60,571 nt of DNA from Paraburkholderia dilworthii. GTDB taxonomy: Bacteria; Pseudomonadota; Gammaproteobacteria; Burkholderiales; Burkholderiaceae. The notes beneath the pieces were generated by a model. It saw only the letters and a program-made list of their open reading frames with translations, searched no databases and had not been told where the DNA came from. Both the position numbers and the translations under genes were made by a program. How positions within the stretch are numbered: position 1 is the stretch's first letter; every line of letters begins with the position of its first letter. The stretch is from the NCBI RefSeq assembly GCF_000472525.1, contig NZ_AWZT01000021.1, forward strand, positions 8,890 to 69,460, in the 5' to 3' direction. Positions 15,894 through 24,772 of this stretch are shown here, piece by piece.

Positions 15894-17384
15894 TTACTGA
15901 GACAACGGCAGCTTGGACTGCGCAACGTGGGAGAGGAGGTTTTCCACGGATACGTGCATCACATCGGTAAAGGGCTTCGGATACAGGCCCATGAACAGTG
16001 TCAGTGCGGCGAGCACTGCCAGCATGAAAAATTCGCGGCGGCTGATGTCGACGAGGCTCTTCACATGGTCGTTGGCAATCGCGCCGAAATACACGCGTTT
16101 ATACATCCACAACGTATAGGCCGCGCCGAGAATCAGCGTGACGGCCGCGCCGCCCGCAATCCAGAAGTTGTACTGGACGGCAGCCAGAATCACCATGAAT
16201 TCGCCGACGAAACCGGAGGTGCCCGGCAAGCCGCAATTCGCCATCGAGAACAGCATCACGAAGGCCGCGAACTTCGGCATGACATTGACGACGCCGCCGT
16301 AATCCGCGATCTGACGCGAGTGCATGCGGTCGTACAGCACGCCGATGCTCAGGAACATTGCGCCCGACACGAAGCCGTGCGAGATCATCTGCACGACCGC
16401 GCCTTCCACACCGAGCTGATTGAAGATGAAGAAGCCGAGCGTGACGAAGCCCATGTGCGCGATCGACGAATACGCGACCAGCTTCTTCATGTCGGCCTGC
16501 ACCATCGCCACGAGACCGATGTAGATCACCGCGATCAGCGACAGCGTGATGACGACCGGCGCGAGGAAGTGGCTTGCATCCGGCGCGATGGGCAGCGAGA
16601 AGCGCAGGAAACCGTAGGCGCCGAGCTTCAGCATGATCGCGGCCAGCACGACCGAGCCGCCCGTGGGCGCTTCCACGTGGGCGTCAGGCAACCATGTGTG
16701 CACCGGCCACATCGGCACCTTCACGGCGAACGCCATGAAGAATGCTATGAATAGCAGGATCTGCGGCGTCATCGCGATCTGCGCATGCTGCCAGGTGGCG
16801 AGGTCGAACGTGCCGGTCTGAACGTACAGATACAGCAGCGCGACCAGCATCAACAGTGAACCCATCAGCGTGTACAGGAAGAACTTGAACGCCGCATACA
16901 CGCGGTTGGCCCCGCCCCACACGCCGATGATGATGTACATCGGAATTAGCGTCGCTTCGAAGAACACGTAGAACAGCATGCCGTCGGCCGCGCTGAACAC
17001 GCCGACCATGATGCCCGACAGGATCAGGAACGAAGCGAGATACTGGCCCACGTTCTTCGTGATCACTTCCCACCCGGCGATCACGACGATCACCGTGATC
17101 AAAGCGGTCAACACGACGAACCACATCGAGATGCCGTCGACACCCAGGTGATATGTAATATTGAATCGTTCGATCCAGTTGGCCTTTTCGACAAACTGCA
17201 GATCGGCGCTGCTCGAATCAAAACCGGTGATCAGCGGGATCGTCACGATGAAGCTGACGACCGAGCCGATCAGCGCGACCCAGCGCGCGGGACCGGGATT
17301 CCGGTCGGAACCGATGGCCAGAACCAGCAGGCCGCAAAGGATCGGTAACCAGATTGCAATACTGAGAATCGGATAAGCGTGCAT
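15894..17384 (-). CDS. nuoM: NADH-quinone oxidoreductase subunit M
   Basis: Antiporter-like proton-pumping subunit of complex I, 496 residues. Visible landmarks are GVDGISMWFVVLTALI, the Glu helix FFEATLIPMYIIIGVWGG, KVPMWPVHTWLPDAHVEAPT and KKLVAYSSIAHMGFVTLG. I take ATG 17384 (MHAYPILSIAIW) as the start: it begins with a membrane helix as in homologues, whereas the open frame upstream reads Arg-rich and lies within nuoL. It begins 14 bases after the nuoL stop. Confidence 0.97.
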   Translation of the reverse strand: MHAYPILSIAIWLPILCGLLVLAIGSDRNPGPARWVALIGSVVSFIVTIPLITGFDSSSADLQFVEKANWIERFNITYHLGVDGISMWFVVLTALITVIVVIAGWEVITKNVGQYLASFLILSGIMVGVFSAADGMLFYVFFEATLIPMYIIIGVWGGANRVYAAFKFFLYTLMGSLLMLVALLYLYVQTGTFDLATWQHAQIAMTPQILLFIAFFMAFAVKVPMWPVHTWLPDAHVEAPTGGSVVLAAIMLKLGAYGFLRFSLPIAPDASHFLAPVVITLSLIAVIYIGLVAMVQADMKKLVAYSSIAHMGFVTLGFFIFNQLGVEGAVVQMISHGFVSGAMFLSIGVLYDRMHSRQIADYGGVVNVMPKFAAFVMLFSMANCGLPGTSGFVGEFMVILAAVQYNFWIAGGAAVTLILGAAYTLWMYKRVYFGAIANDHVKSLVDISRREFFMLAVLAALTLFMGLYPKPFTDVMHVSVENLLSHVAQSKLPLSQ

Positions 17385-17398
17385 TAGTGTCCCTCGCC

Positions 17399-19468
17399 TT
17401 ATTTGCCGCCGAGCGTTACAAACAGGGTCAGGAGCCCCAACATGCCGATAATCATGGCGAACGCGTAGTGATAGATGTAGCCGGATTGGAGGAAGCGGAT
17501 CACGCCGGCGAACCAGCCGATAAAGCGTGCGCTGCCGTTGACGATACCGTCGATCACAACGACGTCGCCTTCCTTCCACAGACCACGGCCAATTGCCACG
17601 GCGCCCCGCGCAAAGACGACTTCGTTGATCTTGTCCATGTAGTACTTGTTGTCGAGCAGCGTGTAGATCGGCCCGAACGCGCGCTTGATGACAGCCGGCA
17701 GATCAGGACGAACGAGATACAGGAACCACGCGACGACGACACCCGCGAGCGCCAGCCAGACCGGCAGGCCCGCCACCGAGTGCAACGCCATCGGCACCCA
17801 GCCGTGGAACTCTTCCGCCATTTCATGCAATGCCGGATGGTTTTCGCCGATGAAGATCACCTTGTCGAACGCCACGCCGTGCTGGAAGAAGTCGCCGAAC
17901 AGCATCGGACCGATTGCAATCGCACCAATCACGACCGACGGAATTGCCAGCAGCACCAGCGGCACCCACACCACCCACGGCGTTTCATGCGGCTCGTGTG
18001 AGTGACCGTGGTCGTCGTGACCATGACCGTGCGCGTCGTGACCGTTGCCATGACCATGTGCGGCGGCTTCCGCGCCCATCGGCGAATCCGGATGCTTCGG
18101 ATCGCGGAAGCGCTCCTTGCCGTGGAACACCATGAAGTACATACGGAACGAATAGAGCGCGGTGACGAACACGCTCGCGACCACGGCGAAATACGCGAAG
18201 CCCGAACCCGGCAGATGCGACAGCTTGACTGCGTCGATGATCGAATCTTTCGAGTAGAAGCCCGAGAAGAACGGCGTGCCGATCAGCGCCAACGAACCAA
18301 CCAGCGACGTGATCCACGTGATCGGCATGTACTTGCGCAGGCCGCCCATGTTGCGCATGTCCTGATCGTGGTGCATACCGATGATCACGGAACCCGCGCC
18401 GAGGAACAGCAATGCCTTGAAGAACGCGTGCGTCATCAGGTGAAACACGGCGACAGAATAAGCCGACGCGCCGAGCGCGACCGTCATGTAGCCGAGTTGC
18501 GATAACGTGGAATAAGCCACCACACGCTTGATGTCGTTCTGGACAATCCCGAGGAAGCCCATGAACAGCGCGGTAATCGCACCGATCACCATGACGAACG
18601 ACAGCGCCGTATCCGACAGTTCGAACAGCGGCGACATGCGCGTGACCATGAAGATACCGGCCGTCACCATAGTTGCCGCGTGAATCAGTGCGGAGATCGG
18701 TGTCGGGCCTTCCATCGAATCGGGCAGCCACACGTGCAGCGGAAACTGCGCCGACTTACCCATTGCGCCGATGAAGAGGCAGATGCAGGCGACCGTCAGC
18801 AGGCCCCAATCCGTGCCCGGAAAACTCAATGCCGCGAGTTCGGTGCGCTTCGCAAACACGTCGCCGTAGTTCATCGAACCGGCAAACGCGAACAGCAGGC
18901 CGATACCGAGCAGGAAGCCGAAGTCGCCGATGCGGTTCACGAGGAACGCCTTCATGTTCGCGTACACCGCCGACTGGCGCGTGAAGTAGAAACCGATCAG
19001 CAGATACGATACGAGACCCACCGCTTCCCAGCCGAAGAACAGCTGCAGGAAGTTGTTGCTCATCACGAGCATCAGCATCGAGAACGTGAACAGCGAAATG
19101 TACGAGAAGAAGCGCTGATAACCGTCGTCGTCGGCCATGTAGCCGATCGTGTAAATGTGCACCATCAGCGACACGAAGGTCACGACGCACATCATCATGG
19201 CCGTGAGCGAATCGACGAGGAAGCCGACCTCGAACTTCGTCTTGCCGATCGTCATCCATTCGTAGACGGTCGCGTTGAAGCTCGCGCCGTCCAGCACCTG
19301 GAAGAAGACCATCATCGACAGCACGAACGAGATCGCAACGCCGAGGATCGTGACTGAGTGCGCACCTGCGCGCCCTACCGCCTTCCCGAACAGCCCCGCA
19401 ATCAGGGAACCGGCCAGCGGTGCCAGCGGAATCGCCAGCAGCAGGTTTTCATTGAGTATCGTGGACAT
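17399..19468 (-). CDS. nuoL: NADH-quinone oxidoreductase subunit L
   Basis: Largest antiporter-like subunit of complex I, 689 residues against about 610 in Escherichia coli. Core motifs GWEAVGLVSYLLIGFYF, SAQFPLHVWLPDSMEGPTP and KRVVAYSTLSQLGYM are present, with the long lateral helix expected in the C-terminal third. An extra segment at about residues 468-492 is His-rich (10 His in 24 residues, pattern HGHGNGHD and HDDHGHSHEPH), lying in a loop between membrane helices before PWVVWVPLVLLAIP. The rest looks ordinary. It lies 17 bases downstream of nuoK. Confidence 0.97.
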   Translation of the reverse strand: MSTILNENLLLAIPLAPLAGSLIAGLFGKAVGRAGAHSVTILGVAISFVLSMMVFFQVLDGASFNATVYEWMTIGKTKFEVGFLVDSLTAMMMCVVTFVSLMVHIYTIGYMADDDGYQRFFSYISLFTFSMLMLVMSNNFLQLFFGWEAVGLVSYLLIGFYFTRQSAVYANMKAFLVNRIGDFGFLLGIGLLFAFAGSMNYGDVFAKRTELAALSFPGTDWGLLTVACICLFIGAMGKSAQFPLHVWLPDSMEGPTPISALIHAATMVTAGIFMVTRMSPLFELSDTALSFVMVIGAITALFMGFLGIVQNDIKRVVAYSTLSQLGYMTVALGASAYSVAVFHLMTHAFFKALLFLGAGSVIIGMHHDQDMRNMGGLRKYMPITWITSLVGSLALIGTPFFSGFYSKDSIIDAVKLSHLPGSGFAYFAVVASVFVTALYSFRMYFMVFHGKERFRDPKHPDSPMGAEAAAHGHGNGHDAHGHGHDDHGHSHEPHETPWVVWVPLVLLAIPSVVIGAIAIGPMLFGDFFQHGVAFDKVIFIGENHPALHEMAEEFHGWVPMALHSVAGLPVWLALAGVVVAWFLYLVRPDLPAVIKRAFGPIYTLLDNKYYMDKINEVVFARGAVAIGRGLWKEGDVVVIDGIVNGSARFIGWFAGVIRFLQSGYIYHYAFAMIIGMLGLLTLFVTLGGK

Positions 19469-19485
19469 AACCGCTTTTCCTGAGA

Positions 19486-19791
19486 TTAACCTTTGAGCTG
19501 ATCGAGATCCTCGACATTGATCGTGTCGAGGCTACGGAACAGGGTCACCAGAATTGCGAGGCCGATCGCCGCTTCCGCTGCCGCAACGGTCAGCACGAAG
19601 AACACGAAGATCTGGCCATGCACGTCGCCGAGGTAATGCGAGAAGGCGACGAAATTGGTGTTCACCGCGAGCAGCATCAGTTCGATCGCCATCAGGATGA
19701 TGATGACGTTGCGGCGGTTCAGGAAAATGCCGACGACGCTGATCGCAAACAGGATCGCGCCGAGCACGAGGTAATGAGCAAGGGTCAACAT
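19486..19791 (-). CDS. nuoK: NADH-quinone oxidoreductase subunit K
   Basis: 101-residue membrane subunit of complex I with three helices, the MrpC homologue. LGAILFAISVVGIFLNRRNV, then IILMAIELMLLAVNTNFVAF carries the conserved membrane Glu (in AIELMLLAVN), and VAAAEAAIGLAILV carries the second. Full length. It follows nuoJ by 20 bases. Confidence 0.97.
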   Translation of the reverse strand: MLTLAHYLVLGAILFAISVVGIFLNRRNVIIILMAIELMLLAVNTNFVAFSHYLGDVHGQIFVFFVLTVAAAEAAIGLAILVTLFRSLDTINVEDLDQLKG

Positions 19792-19811
19792 GGTTTCTAT
19801 CTCCTGTCCGC

Positions 19812-20498
19812 TCAGCTGTTCTTGGCAGATGCCGATTCGGCCGCTGCCGCCGCTGCTGCGGCTTCTTCCGCAGCGACGGTTGCCGCGCTCTTTTCCGACG
19901 GCATCTTGACGACGCGCACGCGGTCCTGGGCACGCACCTTCACCTGCTGGCTGATGTTCTGGCGTTTGCTGTCTTTCTTGTGGCTCGTGGTCAGCGCGAT
20001 TGCCGCGATGATCGCCACCAGCAGCACCAGACCGGCGACTTCAAATGCAAAGATGTAGTCGGTGTAAATCACCTTGCCGATCAGGCGGGTGTTCGACCAG
20101 TCGCCCATGCCGTTCGCGGCGGCGGTCGTGTCGCGCACTACCGTGCTGGTCGCGCCGTAGCCATGCCACAGAATCAGCGCGGTTTCGAGCACGATGATCG
20201 CGCCCACCACTGTCGCCATCGGCACAAAGCGTTTGAAGTCCTTGCGCAGCACGTCGATGTTGATGTCCAGCATCATCACGACGAACAGGAACAGCACCAT
20301 CACCGCGCCCACATAAACCAGCACCAGCAGGATGGCGAGGAACTCGGCCTGCAGCAGCATCCAGATCGCGGCTGCGTTGAAGAACGCCAGCACGAGAAAC
20401 AGTGCGGACGAAACCGGGTTGCGCGAAGTGATCACCTTCAGCCCTGATACCACCAGGAGCAGCGCGAAGATGTAGAACAGTACGGTCGTGAATTCCAT
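19812..20498 (-). CDS. nuoJ: NADH-quinone oxidoreductase subunit J
   Basis: Membrane subunit of complex I, 228 residues, five helices. VLVYVGAVMVLFLFVVMML is the signature helix 3 with the Tyr-Val-Gly-Ala-Val core. The C-terminal 45 residues form a charged then Ala-rich soluble tail (KVRAQDRVRVVKMP, then an Ala run), longer than in enteric NuoJ. It is separated from nuoI by 212 bases, the widest gap in this half of the operon; I see no terminator or gene there. Confidence 0.96.
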   Translation of the reverse strand: MEFTTVLFYIFALLLVVSGLKVITSRNPVSSALFLVLAFFNAAAIWMLLQAEFLAILLVLVYVGAVMVLFLFVVMMLDINIDVLRKDFKRFVPMATVVGAIIVLETALILWHGYGATSTVVRDTTAAANGMGDWSNTRLIGKVIYTDYIFAFEVAGLVLLVAIIAAIALTTSHKKDSKRQNISQQVKVRAQDRVRVVKMPSEKSAATVAAEEAAAAAAAAESASAKNS

Positions 20499-20710
20499 GA
20501 TTACCGGTTCATCGTTAGGCCATCGTCAGGCATTGTTCTTTGGCACGTGCGTCTGGCAATGGCGTGAAAATCGCCAGAACAGCCGCACATGTGCGCCGTG
20601 CCGCGGCATTCGGGCCGCGGCGCTCGGCCCGACAACAGGCCGTGTTACTGCTGCATTTACTGATACTGAAGCGCTATTGCCGCATCTACCGCTTAGACAC
20701 GCGGAACGCT

Positions 20711-21199
20711 TTAACGATACGGTGCGTCGGCAGCCTTGTTCGCGGCGATCTCCGCTTCGTAGCGATCGCCCACGGCCAGCAGCATGTCCTTGGTGAAATA
20801 CAGGTCGCCGCGCTTTTCGCCGTGATATTCGAGAATATGTGTCTCGACGATCGAATCGACCGGGCAGCTCTCTTCGCAGAAGCCGCAGAAAATGCACTTG
20901 GTCAGGTCGATGTCGTAGCGCGTCGTGCGGCGCGTGTTGTCCTCGCGCGTTTCCGACTCGATCGTAATAGCGAGCGCGGGACACACCGCTTCGCACAGCT
21001 TGCACGCGATGCAACGCTCTTCGCCATTCTCGTAACGGCGCAGCGCATGCAGGCCGCGAAAACGCGGTGAGATCGGCGTCTTCTCTTCCGGGAACTGCAC
21101 CGTGACCTTGCGCTGGAACGTATAACGTCCGGTCAGCGCGAGGCCCTTGACGAGCTCCGTCAAAAAGAAGGTCTTGAAAAAGTTTTGGATTGCGGTCAT
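20711..21199 (-). CDS. nuoI: NADH-quinone oxidoreductase subunit I
   Basis: Peripheral-arm subunit with the two [4Fe-4S] clusters N6a and N6b that pass electrons to NuoB. 162 residues. Both ferredoxin motifs are complete: CIACKLCEAVCP and CIFCGFCEESCP. The N-terminal amphipathic helix (FFKTFFLTELVKGLALTGRY) anchors it to the membrane. It starts 15 bases after the nuoH stop. Confidence 0.97.
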   Translation of the reverse strand: MTAIQNFFKTFFLTELVKGLALTGRYTFQRKVTVQFPEEKTPISPRFRGLHALRRYENGEERCIACKLCEAVCPALAITIESETREDNTRRTTRYDIDLTKCIFCGFCEESCPVDSIVETHILEYHGEKRGDLYFTKDMLLAVGDRYEAEIAANKAADAPYR

Positions 21200-21214
21200 G
21201 AGTTCATCCGCCCT

Positions 21215-22279
21215 TTATTTCCAGATATTCAACGGCGACATGATCCAGAAGCCGACCACCACCAGCCACACCACGCAGACCGGAATGAAAATCTTCCAGC
21301 CGAGACGCATGATCTGGTCATAACGGTAGCGCGGGAACGTGGCGCGCGCCCAGATGAACACCGACAGCAGTAAGAAAACCTTGAGGACGAGCCAGAAGAT
21401 GCCGGGGATAAACGACAGAAACCCGAACGGAGCGCTCCAGCCCCCGAGGAACAGCGTCGAGGCCAACGCCGAGATCACGATCATGTTGATGTACTCGGCG
21501 AGGAAGAACAGCGCGAACGCCATACCCGAGTAATCGATCATGTGACCCGCGACGATTTCCGACTCCCCTTCCACCACGTCGAACGGGTGGCGGTTCGTTT
21601 CGGCGATGCCCGAGATGAAGTAAACGACGAACATCGGCAAGAGCGGCAGCCAGTTCCACGACAGGAAGTTCAAGCCGTGCGATGCGAAGAAGCCGTGTTC
21701 CTGCGAATTGACGATGCCCGACAGGTTCAGCGTGCCGGCCGTCATGAGCACGACGACCAGCGCGAAGCCCATCGAAATTTCGTACGAGACCATCTGGGCC
21801 GCTGCGCGCATCGCGCCGAGGAACGCGTACTTCGAGTTCGACGCCCAGCCGGCCAGAATCACGCCGTACACGCCGATCGACGAAATCGCGATCGCATACA
21901 GCAGGCCCGCATTGATGTCGCCGAGCACCGCGCCCGCCTGGAACGGAATGACCGCCCAGACCGCGAAGGCGGGCACCACCACCATGATCGGCGCAATCAG
22001 GTAAATCCAGCGGCTGGCCTGCGCCGGCTGAATCACTTCCTTCAGCAACAGCTTCAGCACGTCGGCGATTGGCTGCAACAGACCTGCGGGACCGACGCGG
22101 TTGGGGCCGAGACGCACGTGCATCCAGCCGATCAGCTTACGCTCCCACAGAATCAGGTAAGCCACGCACAGCAGGATCGCGACGGCCACCACCAGGATGC
22201 GCACGAGCGCCCACACCGTGGGCCATGCCACACCGAGAAGCTGTGTGCCGCCCGAGTTGATCGTATCGAACAAGCTCAT
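21215..22279 (-). CDS. nuoH: NADH-quinone oxidoreductase subunit H
   Basis: Membrane subunit that forms much of the quinone site, 354 residues with eight helices. Seen are ERKLIGWMHVRLGPNRVGP, the family signature near the N terminus, then QMVSYEISMGFALVVVL and AETNRHPFDVVEGESEIVAG, with the acidic residues lining the E-channel. Full length. Its start is immediately next to the nuoG stop (no gap), consistent with coupled translation. Confidence 0.97.
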   Translation of the reverse strand: MSLFDTINSGGTQLLGVAWPTVWALVRILVVAVAILLCVAYLILWERKLIGWMHVRLGPNRVGPAGLLQPIADVLKLLLKEVIQPAQASRWIYLIAPIMVVVPAFAVWAVIPFQAGAVLGDINAGLLYAIAISSIGVYGVILAGWASNSKYAFLGAMRAAAQMVSYEISMGFALVVVLMTAGTLNLSGIVNSQEHGFFASHGLNFLSWNWLPLLPMFVVYFISGIAETNRHPFDVVEGESEIVAGHMIDYSGMAFALFFLAEYINMIVISALASTLFLGGWSAPFGFLSFIPGIFWLVLKVFLLLSVFIWARATFPRYRYDQIMRLGWKIFIPVCVVWLVVVGFWIMSPLNIWK

Positions 22280-24613
22280 TTACGCCTTCTCCACCACCAG
22301 TTCACCGAACAGGCTGCCCAGCGCTGCACCGGCAGGCGTAGCCGCCGATACGCGGACGACCGTCTCCGCAAGATTCGCGTCGCGCACGGCCGGCAACTGC
22401 ACCGATTGCTCGCCTTGGCGCACGCGAACTGCGTCGCCTTCTTTCAAACCCAGTTTGTCGAACAGCGCAGCCGGCAGGCCGACATTGTTGGCCGCACGCG
22501 CCGCCGCGGTCAGATGCAGCGACTCCGCGCGACGGACGAGCGCATCGGCGTGATAGATCGGCACGTCGGCGATACGCTCGAACTTGCCTTCCGCCGCCTT
22601 CGCCGTCTTGCCGCAAGCAACCACCACGCCTGTCTTGTTCGACAGACGCGATTGCAGTTCGCCGTCGCCAAGAGCGGCTTGGCGAACGTCTTCCGCCGTG
22701 TCGTATTCGAAGCCCGGCGCGCCCAGCAGGCTGCCCAGCACGCGCAACACCTTCCATGCAGGACGCGTGTCGCCGAGCGGACGCACCACGCCGTTGAACG
22801 ACTGCACGGTACCTTCGGCGTTGACGAACGTGCCGGCCGTTTCCGTGAACGGCGCGATCGGCAGCAGCACGTCCGCGTATTCCGCGCCGATCTGGAACGG
22901 CGACATCGCAACAACCATTTCCGCCTGCTTCAGCGCGGCCAAAGCCTGCGCCGGATTGGCGGTGTCGAACTCCGGTTCGACGTTCAGCAGCAGATAGCCC
23001 TTGCGCGGTTGCTCGAACGCCTCGCGAGCGTTCAGGCCGCCCTCGCCCGGCAATGCGTTCACAAGATGCGCGCCGACCGTGTTGGCCGCTTCCGTCAGGA
23101 ACCCGAGCGTTGCGCCGGTCGCATCCGCGATCCATTGCGCCGCCGCATGAATGACCGCGAAGTCCGGATGACGCACCGCGCCGTTGCCGAGCAACACGAG
23201 GCGGCGTTCGCCGGTGGCGAGCGACTTCGCGACTTCCTTGTCGGCGTCCGTAGCTTGTGCGTTCGAGAAAGCTTCCGGCAGCGCAGCCCCGTTCGCTTGC
23301 GAGACCGCCGATGCGATGCCCGCCAATGCGTCGAGCCATGCCGAGGGAGCCGCGGCCACGCGCTGCGATTGCGGAATCAGCGCGTCGTCGCCGGTGGCCT
23401 GGATCAGCGTGAGCTTCGCGCCGCCCTTTGCGGCCTGACGCAGGCGTGCGGCGAACAGCGGATGATCGCGTCGCAGGTCAGAACCGATCACCAGTGCCGA
23501 ATCGATATTCGACAGATCGGCGATTGCGGTGCCGAGCCACGGCGCCCCGTTGGCCGGAGCCGAGAAATCCGACTGACGCAGACGGAAGTCGACGTTAGGC
23601 GTACCCACCGCTTGCGCGAGTTGCTTGAGCAGGAAGAGTTCTTCCACGGTGCTGTGAGCGCTGCCGAGCGCGGCCAGCGCGTTCGCGCCGTGGTCGCCCT
23701 TGATACCCTTCAGGCCCTTGACCACGTATTCCAGCGCAGTCTGCCAGTCGGTTTCGACCCACTTGCCGCCTTGCTTGAGCATAGGCTGCGTCAAACGCTC
23801 GGGGCTATTCAGGCCCTCGTACGAGAAGCGGTCCTTGTCCGAAATCCAGCACTCGTTAATGGCTTCGTTTTCGAACGGCAGCACGCGCATCACGCGGTTG
23901 TTCTTCACTTGCACGACGAGATTGGCGCCGACGGAATCGTGCGGGCTCACGGACTTGCGACGCGACAGTTCCCATGTCCGTGCGCTGTAGCGGAACGGCT
24001 TGCTGGTCAGCGCGCCGACCGGGCACAGGTCGATCATGTTGCCCGACAGTTCGGAGTCGACCGTCTTGCCGACGAACGACGTGATTTCCGCATGCTCGCC
24101 GCGGCCCAGCATGCCGAGTTCCATCACGCCGGCTACTTCCTGGCCGAAGCGCACACACCGCGTGCAGTGAATGCAACGCGACATCTCTTCCATCGAGATC
24201 AGCGGGCCGACATTCTTGTGGAACACGACACGCTTTTCTTCGCTATAACGCGACGACGACTTGCCGTAGCCTACGGCCAAATCCTGCAACTGACACTCGC
24301 CACCCTGATCGCAGATCGGGCAATCCAGCGGGTGGTTGATCAGCAGGAATTCCATCACGGCTTGCTGGCCCTTCACCGCCTTGTCCGACTTGGTGCGCAC
24401 GATCATGCCGGCCGACACCGGCGTCGCACATGCGGGCACGGCCTTCGGCATTTTCTCGACATCGACGAGACACATCCGGCAGTTGGCCGCAATCGACAGC
24501 TTCTTGTGATAGCAGAAGTGAGGAATGTACGTGTCGACCTTATGCGCAGCCTGGATCACCATGCTGCCTTCAGGCACCTCGACTTTCTTGCCGTCTATTT
24601 CAAGTTCAACCAT
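22280..24613 (-). CDS. nuoG: NADH-quinone oxidoreductase subunit G
   Basis: Large iron-sulfur subunit of the peripheral arm, 777 residues. N-terminal [2Fe-2S] ligands are in FCYHKKLSIAANCRMCLVD, followed by CPICDQGGECQLQD, the His/Cys set HCTRCVRFGQEV and DLCPVGALTSKPFRY for the [4Fe-4S] clusters. The rest is the molybdopterin-oxidoreductase-like domain, which holds no molybdenum in this family. I start it at ATG 24613 (MVELEID), with AAGGAAG 10 bases upstream; a TTG nine bases earlier in frame is less likely. A 159-base spacer separates it from nuoF. Confidence 0.96.
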   Translation of the reverse strand: MVELEIDGKKVEVPEGSMVIQAAHKVDTYIPHFCYHKKLSIAANCRMCLVDVEKMPKAVPACATPVSAGMIVRTKSDKAVKGQQAVMEFLLINHPLDCPICDQGGECQLQDLAVGYGKSSSRYSEEKRVVFHKNVGPLISMEEMSRCIHCTRCVRFGQEVAGVMELGMLGRGEHAEITSFVGKTVDSELSGNMIDLCPVGALTSKPFRYSARTWELSRRKSVSPHDSVGANLVVQVKNNRVMRVLPFENEAINECWISDKDRFSYEGLNSPERLTQPMLKQGGKWVETDWQTALEYVVKGLKGIKGDHGANALAALGSAHSTVEELFLLKQLAQAVGTPNVDFRLRQSDFSAPANGAPWLGTAIADLSNIDSALVIGSDLRRDHPLFAARLRQAAKGGAKLTLIQATGDDALIPQSQRVAAAPSAWLDALAGIASAVSQANGAALPEAFSNAQATDADKEVAKSLATGERRLVLLGNGAVRHPDFAVIHAAAQWIADATGATLGFLTEAANTVGAHLVNALPGEGGLNAREAFEQPRKGYLLLNVEPEFDTANPAQALAALKQAEMVVAMSPFQIGAEYADVLLPIAPFTETAGTFVNAEGTVQSFNGVVRPLGDTRPAWKVLRVLGSLLGAPGFEYDTAEDVRQAALGDGELQSRLSNKTGVVVACGKTAKAAEGKFERIADVPIYHADALVRRAESLHLTAAARAANNVGLPAALFDKLGLKEGDAVRVRQGEQSVQLPAVRDANLAETVVRVSAATPAGAALGSLFGELVVEKA

Positions 24614-24772
24614 GATGGTCAATCTTCCTTAACCTGTTACCGCTCAATCGTTCGCCCCGTTCATCGCCCGTTTTGGCAATGAATCTCGCGGTTGACGTGT
24701 TCTGGTACGTACCTGTTCAGCGTGCCTGTCGGAGCGCTTATCCGGTCGTCTACCGGGTAGCTGACCGCTTGC

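Noticed and set aside
20499..20710. A possible gene or terminator in the nuoJ-nuoI gap
   Set aside because: Frames there are short and Arg-rich without SD, and no stem with a T-tract was found.
21542..24682. A thousand-codon open frame antisense to nuoH-nuoG, and a similar one antisense to pnp (32650-34761)
   Set aside because: Arg/His-rich translations with no family motif, lying exactly opposite well-supported genes; they arise from GC-rich third codon positions.
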